A stretch of DNA of 64,000 nt, taken from Pseudomonas cremoris. GTDB lineage: Bacteria > Pseudomonadota > Gammaproteobacteria > Pseudomonadales > Pseudomonadaceae. Below, in pieces: positions 17,038 to 24,900 of this stretch. Under the pieces are notes generated by a model, which made no database searches, had not been told where the DNA came from, and was given only the letters and a program-made list of their open reading frames with translations. The DNA lies in contig NZ_JAAXCY010000002.1 of NCBI RefSeq assembly GCF_014230465.1, forward strand, positions 620,001 through 684,000. Reading direction: 5' to 3'. The translations under genes were made by a program, and so were the position numbers. Position 1 is the first letter of the stretch; every line of letters begins with the position of its first letter.

Positions 17038-17396
17038 TTAGTGGCGACTCCGGTCTTGGCGTTTTTCAGCAAGAAGTCCATGTACGAGGCGGACTCGGGA
17101 AACAGCGCCTTCTCGGTGCGGAACTCCTGCACCATCTGGTCATCCTTGCCCATGCTCAGGTACAGCATGCCCAGATGGGCGTGGTAGCCCGGCGGGGCCT
17201 TGCGACCACTGGCGTTGATCTTCTGCAGATCGCGCTCCAATGCCTCGACCTGCGCTTCCTTGGGCTCACCCTTGAAGTACTCATACACCTGCGGCTGGTA
17301 GCTTTCCCATTGATACAGGGGCTGGGGCGCCGTATGGCACCCGGCGACTACTGCGGTTGCTGTCAGCAACAGCGCCAACTTGACTGCCTTGCTCAT
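17034..17396 (-). CDS. DUF4810 family lipoprotein
   Basis: A 120-residue lipoprotein (TAVVAGC, Cys20). The mature part (YQWESYQPQVYEYFKGEPKE, then PGYHAHLGMLYLSMGKDDQM and FRTEKALFPES) matches DUF4810 and resembles one or two TPR-like helical repeats. It lies between CsgG-like and GNA1162-like genes, overlapping the latter by four bases. Its role is probably as a small scaffold for the other two at the outer membrane, inferred from conserved order. Confidence 0.88.
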   Translation of the reverse strand: MSKAVKLALLLTATAVVAGCHTAPQPLYQWESYQPQVYEYFKGEPKEAQVEALERDLQKINASGRKAPPGYHAHLGMLYLSMGKDDQMVQEFRTEKALFPESASYMDFLLKNAKTGVATK

Positions 17397-17425
17397 CCTT
17401 GTACTGCTCCTTTAGAGGCTGCTGA

Positions 17426-18106
17426 TCAGTTGCGCGGGTTCCAGGCGCCGGCGTTGATGCCGTCGACAAGGCGGTTGATGGCTTCGCGCATGGCCAGGTC
17501 GAGGACCTTGCCATTGAGGGTGGAGTCGTAGCTGGCGGTGCCGCCAAAGCCGACCACTTCACGGTTGGACAGCGCGTATTCACCGGCACCCTGGGTGGAA
17601 TACACCACTTCAGAGGTGCTGATGTTGACGATATTCAACGCGACTTTGGCGTAGGCCACTTGGGTCTTGCCACGGCCGAGGATGCCAAACAGCTGGCGGT
17701 CGCCGGTTTCTTTGCGGCCGAACTCGGTTACGTCGCCGGTCACTACGTAGTCAGCGCCCTTGAGCTTCTGCACGGTGCCTTTGATCGCGGCTTCCTGGGA
17801 GATTTCGCCCATGTTGTCGCGGTCCAGCACGCTGAAGCGATTGGTCTGCTGCAGGTGAGTGATCAAGATGGTCTTGGCCTGGCCGCCGAGGCGGTCGACG
17901 CCGTCGGAGAAGATGCCGCGCATGTAGCTGGAGCGGTTATCGAACTTGCCCACGGCAATCGGCACGCGTACGCCCGAATAAGCCACGTTGGCGCTGGCAA
18001 CTTGTTCCACCGGCAACGCGCGGTTGCTCTCCGTGGCGCAACCGGCCACGGTCAACAGCGCTGCGGCGGTGAGGCCCGACAGCAGGATTTTGGACAGTGT
18101 TTTCAC
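17426..18106 (-). CDS. CsgG/HfaB family lipoprotein
   Basis: The 226-residue product has a lipoprotein signal (LLTVAGC) and the CsgG-type core: VGKFDNRSSYM, the helix GGQAKTILITHLQQTNRFSV, DRDNM, ADYVVTGDVTEFGRK and YAKVALNIVNISTSEVVYST. CsgG proteins form outer-membrane secretion pores, but this one is shorter than curli CsgG (~277 residues) and no curli genes are near. It is the first gene of the trio with DUF4810 and GNA1162. Pore formation is therefore only a family-level suggestion. Confidence 0.88.
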   Translation of the reverse strand: MKTLSKILLSGLTAAALLTVAGCATESNRALPVEQVASANVAYSGVRVPIAVGKFDNRSSYMRGIFSDGVDRLGGQAKTILITHLQQTNRFSVLDRDNMGEISQEAAIKGTVQKLKGADYVVTGDVTEFGRKETGDRQLFGILGRGKTQVAYAKVALNIVNISTSEVVYSTQGAGEYALSNREVVGFGGTASYDSTLNGKVLDLAMREAINRLVDGINAGAWNPRN

Positions 18107-18147
18107 GCGGTGCTCCTGGGGTGAGAGATCGGATGCAGCAGGTATCG

Positions 18148-18729
18148 CTAGCGGGAGGGGATATCCCGCAGGTCGTCGATGATGTAGCGGCTAAGCCCGC
18201 CAGTGAAATGTCGCTCGACACTGGCGTTGCCGGAGTTGGTGATGATGCCGCCGATGGTCCGCCATTGCTGCGCTTGGCCGGCCCAGTTGTTGGGCACCAG
18301 GCCTGAGCGGTCCTGGGCGAAGTGCAGCACTTCGGTCCCGGCTTTCTTGACCCTGACCTTGTAGCCGAAATCGATGCTTTGCAGGATGGTGCCGTCATCA
18401 ATCACCAGGGTCGAGAGACCGCCGTTGGAGTCGATGATATGGCGCACATAGACGATATCTACCTCCAGCAAGTAGTCGGCGCTTTCCTTGCTGGTGGCGT
18501 AACGCTTGGCCTTGAGCAAACGGTCGACCAGATCGACACCGAGTTCTTTGCGAACCTTGTCGTCGGGCATGAAATGCTTACTTTTGCCGCCCACCTCCAC
18601 ATTGAACGTGTCGACCCAGTAAGTAGCCGTCTTGGGAATAGTGACCGGTGCCGGTGAGATGTAATACGCCGGCTTGGAGGCGCAGCCCGCCATGAGGCCA
18701 GCGATGAGGAATACGGCAAACGCACGCAT
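18148..18729 (-). CDS. Lipoprotein of unknown function upstream of the csgG-like gene
   Basis: I start at ATG 18729 (MRAFAVFLIAGLMAGCASK), which gives a clean lipobox with Cys16; the open frame upstream is not signal-like. The 193-residue protein has a beta-rich core with DTFNVEVGGKSKHFMPDD, DYLLEVDIVYVRHIID and IDFGYKVRVKKAGTEVLHF. It ends with a helix and RYIIDDLRDIPSR. It lies 41 bases before the csgG-like gene on the same strand, so it probably belongs to the same envelope operon. I do not recognise the family. Confidence 0.75.
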   Translation of the reverse strand: MRAFAVFLIAGLMAGCASKPAYYISPAPVTIPKTATYWVDTFNVEVGGKSKHFMPDDKVRKELGVDLVDRLLKAKRYATSKESADYLLEVDIVYVRHIIDSNGGLSTLVIDDGTILQSIDFGYKVRVKKAGTEVLHFAQDRSGLVPNNWAGQAQQWRTIGGIITNSGNASVERHFTGGLSRYIIDDLRDIPSR

Positions 18730-18799
18730 GTCTGATTTCGTCCCTGAAAAGTATCGTGTTTTAAACAATCGCGGCATTTTACGGAGTTGAGAGGGCTTC

Positions 18800-19297
18800 T
18801 CAAGGGGTTTGAGGGGCCTGCCCGAATGTTTCATCTACGCCTGGCGGCGCCGGCAGCACGATAAACGCCATCAATCCGCAGCCAACCGCACCAATGAAAA
18901 ACGCCGATATCAGCGGTAAGGCATTGTCAGCAAACCAAAAACCCTCACTTTTGCGCAGCACCACAGAGGCCAGCCAGGTGATCCACAAGAAAGCGACGGT
19001 CCCGCCGCTCAACGCGATAATTTTGTAAGCCCGACGGCCCTTCCTGAAGGCACACAACGTGACGAACAGTGCAAAACCCAACGCAGGCACCAAGTAAACC
19101 AACTGCGCCAGCACGGGCGTCGAGAAAAACACCATCCAGAGCTCAAGCCCGACCACCTCGCCAAGCGCGCGCGGGTTACTGAACAGTTGCGCCAGCGTGG
19201 CCACAAAGACCACCGGGCTTGCTACCACGCCCACGGCCAACGGGGTAAACCAGAAGGCGAAGAACACTTTCAGATAGGGGTATTTGCTCGGATTCAT
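18800..19297 (-). CDS. Hypothetical membrane protein with four predicted helices
   Basis: The ~165-residue protein has four hydrophobic segments: FAFWFTPLAVGVVASPVVFV (~9-30), the MVFFSTPVLAQLVYLVPAL region, IIALSGGTVAFLWITWLASV and LISAFFIGAVGCGLMAFIV. Short basic loops (FRKGRRAYK) indicate the cytoplasmic side. ATG 19297 is preferred over GTG 19309, though neither has a clear ribosome site. It is an inner-membrane protein of no recognised family. It lies upstream of the lipoprotein cluster on the same strand. Confidence 0.65.
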   Translation of the reverse strand: MNPSKYPYLKVFFAFWFTPLAVGVVASPVVFVATLAQLFSNPRALGEVVGLELWMVFFSTPVLAQLVYLVPALGFALFVTLCAFRKGRRAYKIIALSGGTVAFLWITWLASVVLRKSEGFWFADNALPLISAFFIGAVGCGLMAFIVLPAPPGVDETFGQAPQTP

Positions 19298-19489
19298 CAC
19301 GCGGGGCACTTTGATTCAGCAGGCTGGATATACGTATCGAACTGGGAATATTGGCCGCGACTGTACTCCTGTGTTCTCCAGCTCGAAACCCAGCCGAGGG
19401 TGCTTTTCAAATATAAAAATGACTCGCTCAAGTTCCGCGCCAGCAGGTCGAAACAGTGACTTGGTTCGTTCAAAACGCCCCTGATTTTT

Positions 19490-19518
19490 GTAGTGAGCGG
19501 GCTTGCCCCGCTCACTAC
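19490..19518. repeat. Single REP palindrome after lepB
   Basis: GTAGTGAGCGGG pairs perfectly with CCCGCTCACTAC around a five-base CTTGC loop. The core GAGCGGGCTTGCCCCGCTC is the one seen in the REPINs at 46671 and 56739. It sits just past the signal peptidase stop and could also act as a terminator. Confidence 0.85.
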
Positions 19519-19521
19519 AGG

Positions 19522-20310
19522 TCAGGGAAACCGGGTGCCGATTCGCGAGCGATCTTCGGAAAACCAGATCCCCGTCACTTTGCCCACCACGTCCTCGACC
19601 GCCACTTGCCCCATGAAGCGGCTGTCGTTGCTGTTATAGCGGTTATCGCCCAGCAGATAGACATGCCCGGGTTCGACCTTGACCGGTGCAAGCGTCATGG
19701 ACGCCGGGCATTCCACCCGGTCTGCGGGTGCATGGAACAACCCGAGGTTTTCGCCGTTGCGGATCAGCTCACCGTTGACGATGGCCAAGGTATCGCCGCC
19801 AACACCCGCCACACGCTTGATCGCCTCGGTACCGTTCCAGCGGTACACCACGATATCGCCAACCTGGGGCGTACCGGGCTTGAGATCGGTCACGATGTAG
19901 TCACCTACCGACACCGTCGGCGACATTGAGCCAGTCGGGATGTAGTAGTTCTTGAACCCCATCAGCGGCCCCCGCAGCACCTCCATCAAAACGAAGGTGA
20001 TCACGATCAGCACACCCACGTACAGCGCATGGAAACGTTTACGCGGCACATCCGGCGGGCCGTTGTAGCGACGGGCCAACACTGCCGACACGATCGCCGA
20101 CGCAAGCTTGACCGTGACAATAAACCCGAAGAGAACGTAGAGCCCGACGGGCGATGCACTCAGACCAGACACACCGAGCAGCACCACGCCGGTGTACATG
20201 AATGCAGCGACCCAAATCGCCCATTTGATGCGGCCCACGTAGACCAGGCCCCAGCCCGCCACCAGGCAGGACATCAGAAAGGCTTGCAGGGAGAGTTTTG
20301 CGGGTTTCAT
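19522..20310 (-). CDS. lepB: Signal peptidase I
   Basis: The 262-residue product begins with three or four hydrophobic segments. The catalytic core follows: serine in the YIPTGSMSPT box (Ser128), the GDYIVTD and GDIVVYRW boxes, lysine in IKRVAGVGGD (Lys165), and the C-terminal box GHVYLLGDNRYNSNDSR. It removes signal peptides from exported proteins on the periplasmic face. The N-terminal membrane part is longer than in the housekeeping enzyme, which normally sits next to lepA and rnc; that context is absent, so this is probably a second signal peptidase. AAGGA precedes the ATG. It is a single gene between the membrane cluster and the CDI locus. Confidence 0.93.
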   Translation of the reverse strand: MKPAKLSLQAFLMSCLVAGWGLVYVGRIKWAIWVAAFMYTGVVLLGVSGLSASPVGLYVLFGFIVTVKLASAIVSAVLARRYNGPPDVPRKRFHALYVGVLIVITFVLMEVLRGPLMGFKNYYIPTGSMSPTVSVGDYIVTDLKPGTPQVGDIVVYRWNGTEAIKRVAGVGGDTLAIVNGELIRNGENLGLFHAPADRVECPASMTLAPVKVEPGHVYLLGDNRYNSNDSRFMGQVAVEDVVGKVTGIWFSEDRSRIGTRFP

Positions 20311-20370
20311 TGACCGTCCTTGATAAATCGATTGAAGGCCTCAGTGCATCAAGGCTGTTGTTAACACAGA

Positions 20371-20736
20371 TCACTGATGATCCGGTTCATGTAAGGTTTT
20401 GTTTTCCCCCATACTTGCCTCGTAGGCGAATTGAGTCGTCACCTTGCCTGTTGGATCGATTGCCAACACGAATTTCTTCCAATCACCGCCGGTGTGCGAC
20501 GTCATCAACCCATGCAATGTATGGACGAGGCTGGAGGCTTCATCCTCAGGGTCGTCCAGCAGTTCGCTGACAAACAAACCGTCTCGGACAAATGAAAATT
20601 TTGAGCCCACAGACCATCCACCGTCGTAGACCTCATATTCAAATTCACAGCGCATCTCGTCGTACTGCCCAGACGCTGAGTCATGCATGATTTGTGTGAG
20701 CGCGCTCAACAGTTCGACTTGTTGCTCAATACTCAT
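20371..20736 (-). CDS. YezG/DUF600-like immunity protein candidate
   Basis: The 121-residue acidic protein starts with helix EQQVELLSALTQIMHD, then FEYEVYDGGWSVGSKFSFV, then DDPEDEASSLVHTLHGLMTS, and ends KKFVLAIDPTGKVTTQFAYE. This helix-strand plan resembles YezG/DUF600 immunity proteins that protect against secreted nucleases. The match is by overall pattern, not a diagnostic motif. GGGAGG stands just before the ATG. It is the last gene downstream of cdiA, 15 bases after the frameshifted PoNi-like gene, which fits an orphan immunity gene in a contact-inhibition locus. The CdiA toxin here already has another partner. Confidence 0.6.
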   Translation of the reverse strand: MSIEQQVELLSALTQIMHDSASGQYDEMRCEFEYEVYDGGWSVGSKFSFVRDGLFVSELLDDPEDEASSLVHTLHGLMTSHTGGDWKKFVLAIDPTGKVTTQFAYEASMGENKTLHEPDHQ

Positions 20737-20751
20737 GGGCCGACCTCCCTA

Positions 20752-21367
20752 TCACCCACCAAACGCCAGAAAAAACCCCAACAGGTATATAAAAAAAGCG
20801 ACCGCCGCCAGAGACGCTCGCGCCACAGCAGGGGCATCAATTGCCTTGAGCAGTCGCGCATAAGGCTTGGCGTGAAGCAATGCGTCCCCGATGACCCGCT
20901 CGGGCTCCTGGGACGCAATGACACGGTCCAGGAGAACATCCTGTCCACCCTCGCCAATCAAGGCAACCAAACGCAGCCACTGCGCGCGGGACAGAAAGAG
21001 CAAGCGCCAAACCCACCAGCCAGAAACACCAGATGTAATGGTTCACATCCGTCAGTTCGAAACGCCAGTCCCGACACGTCTGAAGCGCGTTCTCGGCGCA
21101 AAATTCATCAGCGACGGCGTTGGATAATTCCCATGCATCCAGGACACCGGGAAAATAAGCGGCCATCTCAGCAACATTGTCTCCCCGCGAGTAGGTTCTC
21201 ACCGCTGCGCGCAAATTGTCTTTTGCGAAGTCGAATGCAAATTGCGCCCGATACGCAGGGTTGGCCGAAGGTTCTGCCAGGGTTTTGCTGGCACGCTCTA
21301 TCCACTGCAGGTCCTTGGCCTTGCGGTCGCTCCAGTACTGCTCATCTCCCAACGTTGCGCGAATCAT
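20752..21367 (-). pseudogene. Frameshifted PoNi-like (DUF1910/DUF1911) immunity gene
   Basis: The frame from ATG 21367 begins MIRATLGDEQYWSDR and carries a DUF1910-type N-terminal half up to NHYIWCFWLVGLALALSVP. It then runs into nonsense. The family pattern resumes in another frame with AQWLRLVALIGEGGQDVLLD and KPYARLLKAIDAPA, the start of DUF1911. The join is at a CGCGCG run near 20980-20990, where loss of one CG would explain the shift. The C-terminal end (AFFIYLLGFFLAFGG) also lacks the expected Tyr/Trp-rich tail, so there may be a second lesion. PoNi proteins neutralise PoNe nuclease toxins; none is in this window. Confidence 0.7.
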
Positions 21368-21427
21368 GGATGAACCCATTTCAAGCAGAATTTAAAGATC
21401 CAAAAACCGTTACCCGCCCGACTGAAC

Positions 21428-21976
21428 TCACCGGATCAATTGCATCCAGTAATCATATGTTTCTCTAAGTCGACCAGCTGCCTTTGATCCATCTGCAATA
21501 CCACTCGCAAAGGCATGCGCGACCCGCACGGGGTTGGTGGGAAGCTTGCCCGACTCAGAAATAACCGGCTGACCGTAATCGGCTTGTTTCTTGTTGCCTT
21601 TCAATTGATGCCAACCCAGTTGCGGGTTATTTCTAACGGCCACTTCGCCGTAGTACATGCCAACTGCCACAGCCAGGGCTTTTTCTTCGTCGGACATATC
21701 ACGCACCGCTGCATCCTTTGCGGTTTGAGCGCTGTGGGATATCCGCGCCACGTCGTGAATCCGCGCGGCAAACCATTCGCCCAGCATATCCAGCGACTCT
21801 GGAGAGAAATCCGCGCTCCACTGCTCGTACCCCGGTGTCTGCCAAACCGCCTGAATCAGATCGTCAAGGCAGTAGGGTTTATTGAGCATAAACCCCTCGT
21901 AGAAGCTCTTGAGTTCCTGGGCCCCCATAGATGCAAACGCTGCGCTGACGGGCGTATAGGCCGTGGTAAATGTCAT
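21428..21976 (-). CDS. cdiI: Probable cognate CDI immunity protein
   Basis: The 182-residue protein starts at ATG 21976, two bases after the cdiA stop, with AAGGTG nine bases upstream; a TTG at 21982 is less likely. It is soluble and mainly helical (YEGFMLNKPYCLDDLIQAVW, FSPESLDMLGEWFAARIHDV, MSDEEKALAVAVGMYYGEVA). I do not recognise a named domain. Immediate placement after the toxin-encoding end of cdiA, with no gap, is the standard position for the cognate immunity gene. Function is inferred from that position. Confidence 0.7.
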   Translation of the reverse strand: MTFTTAYTPVSAAFASMGAQELKSFYEGFMLNKPYCLDDLIQAVWQTPGYEQWSADFSPESLDMLGEWFAARIHDVARISHSAQTAKDAAVRDMSDEEKALAVAVGMYYGEVAVRNNPQLGWHQLKGNKKQADYGQPVISESGKLPTNPVRVAHAFASGIADGSKAAGRLRETYDYWMQLIR

Positions 21977-21978
21977 GT

Positions 21979-24900
21979 TCAATGCACCTTTATCTTAATG
22001 CCCGCATCGGACAACGCTTTTTCAAGTGCTGGCGCCGGGCCTACACGTCCGGTAATAGGGCTTCTGAAAAAATTCCATGTTACGTCATTGACCAAACCTC
22101 GTTGTATCAACTCCGCATCCTTGGCCACTTGCAGGGCGGTATTGGCATCGAGTGATGTGTAGCCCACCTTGGACTCATGCGCCTTGGCGCCTGGGGCCAA
22201 CTGGTCGACAAACCGAGGCCCCAGACTCGTATCGAAAAAGGCTTGGGACTGGCCGCCCAACGGCTTGAGTGCATCCTCTCCAACCTTGCCTGTTGAACCA
22301 ATTTCGGACGGCGGATTAGGTGAAACGATGCGCGTTGAGCGCTCTGCCGTCAGTGTGTAGTAGTTGCCATTAGCGGCCAGGTAAATCTGATTGCCAGTGG
22401 CATCCTGCGTACCGGTGGCTTTGTAGACCCCGCCACCGGGGCCAGTCACGCTGCCATCATTTGCCTGGGTATAGCCCTTGGGAACATCAAAGCTCGCGTC
22501 GTTGGCTGCCGGCTTTGTGCTTCCCACAACCTTGGTTTCCCCGGACACCAAGGCCGTCGTCGGTACTTTAGAACCGGCTCCCAAGCCCTTCAATCCATAG
22601 CCCCCGGCAAGCACCCCGACCACGGTTTGTAGTGTCATGGCCAAGTCATAGCGCTGTTCCATCTCTGCGCGCGTCAGACCAGAGCCTTCCGTCAGGTTGT
22701 TCAACACGACATCACGCAGAATGTGCTCAGCGCTCAGGCCGCGTAGGGCCGCCTCCGCATTTTTTGCATCTGCCGGGTAAAGCTCTTTGTAGAGCAAGCG
22801 CACAGCGACGGACTCGTCGTATTGAGCCAGGGCTTTCTGCGCAGGCCCGATCAGGTTGCTGCAGGCGGTACTGGACAGATTGCCGGGCGTACAGGCTGCC
22901 TTGATCGCGCTATCGCGGCTTTTGTCGGTCAGGTCTAGTTGTACGAGTTCTTCTTTTTCTGCGTCGGTGATGGTGCCCTGGGCTTGCTTGTACCGAAGCG
23001 AGAACTTGCGCTTGGCCTCCGGAACGCTCAGGTAGTTATTTTCAACTGCGTTTTTCCCGGTTTGAGCCGCTGCGACCGCATCCAACGCCCCCTTACCGCT
23101 CAACGACCCAGAAAGCCCAGCCGCCAATGTAGAGAGGCTCGAGATGGTTTGTTTTTGCGCTGGCGTCAGGTTATCGCTGCTGACATTCCCATACAGGTTC
23201 TCTTTGATCAGTCGCGCGGTTTCCTCTGCTGCCAAAGCCCCCGCCGCCCCCGCCAACGCCGAGTTTCCACCGGCACGCGCCAGCACCGCACCCAACACGG
23301 CGTGAGCCATCAGGTTGGCATTTGGATCACCCTCGGTCATCTGCTTGACGGTCTGCGCCAGATACGGCGCCGCAGCGCCCGCCATGGCTCCACCGATGCT
23401 GCCGCCCATGGCCGCTTGCACCACCGCAGTCACCGCCTGGCTGGCCTTCTGGAAGCTACTGCCAACGCCATAATCCTCTTGGGCGCGCTGGCTGATCTGG
23501 GCCTGGGTTGGGCTGGCGACGCCTTCGTCGATCAGCTTCTGCTTCGTCGCTTTGCTGATGTCGCTGTTTTCGTCGTTGGCTGCCTTGATCCGCGCTGCCG
23601 CGATGGCGTCGCCGATGCCTTTGGTCAACTCCATGGAGCTTTTGATCAGGTCCATGCGTTCCTGCATGGCTTTTTGATCGGGCTTGTCGAGATGCTCGTT
23701 GGCATTCGCCGTGTCGCGGTTCAGGCCGACCAGGTCACCGGCGCCTTCGGGGTTGCGCACCACGATCGTGCCTTCGCTGACGGCACTTCGGGTGTAGCTG
23801 TGGTCCGAGTCGTTGAGTGCCATGCCGTACAGCGCTCCCGGCGACAGGGTGCCTACACCACCGCTGTAAGTCCCGGAGACGCTCACGCCCGCCGACTGGC
23901 TCTTGATCTCGCTCTTGTTCTTGATGTCGCTGACCAACAGCCGGTCGGTCAACAGCAGGTTCTTGTCGGCCGTGGCCTCGCTGGCAATCACCGCCCCTTG
24001 CAGGGTGGTGTTCTTGGCCACATCGATGGTGTAGCCGCCGGTACCGGCAAAGAAACCGCTCTGGTCGGTGACAGCCTGGTAATCGCTGTTCATCTTCGAC
24101 GCCGCAAGGTTTGCAGACGCCGAGACAGTGGAGCCGTAGCAGAACGGCGGTATGCAGATGCTTGCGCCGAAGCCCGCGCTGTCCTGCTTGCTCTTGGACG
24201 TGTCGGTGTCCTGGCGGGACAGGACAGTGAGATTGCCGCCGATATCCGCATCGATGCGATCAGCCCGTACCTGGGCGCCGGCCAGGGTAGTGTCCTGGCC
24301 GCTGCGTAACAGCAGCGAGCGGGCGTCCACGGTGGTGTTCACCTGGGTCACCGATCCGCCCGAGCCCAGGTTCTTGGCCGTTTGCGCACCAAGGTCCAGG
24401 GTGAAGCCGTTTTGCTCGCCAATGTTGAAGCTGGCACCGATGGCCGTCCTGTTGCGCGAACCATCGTTTTTGCGGTCGGTGGTGTCCTGTGCGCTTTGCA
24501 TCAAGATGTTGTTTTTCGCGGACAACAGCAGGCTGTCGGCTTTCAACGAACTGCCGGTGATATTCAAGTCACCCAAGGTGCCAGGCGCGTCGCCCGCTGC
24601 CACGATCGACAGGTTTTCCCCGGCATTGAGGCTGCTCTGGTGCGCCGTCTGCGCCGTGTATTCGCTGCTGCTTTTGGTCCGGGTGTTGGCCAGTTCGGTG
24701 CCGATCTTGATCAGTGAGCCGTTACCGGCGGAGCCACCGGTCTTGTCCTTGAAGCCGGTACTCTGCTTGGCGACCTCTCCTGCCTGATTATTGAGGTTGT
24801 ACAACGACAGTGCCGCCTGGGCGATTTTCACGGCCTTGAGCCGCGGGTCATCGGAGCTGCGCGCCGCCTCGGCAGCGTCGCGGATGCTGTTGGCGGTATC

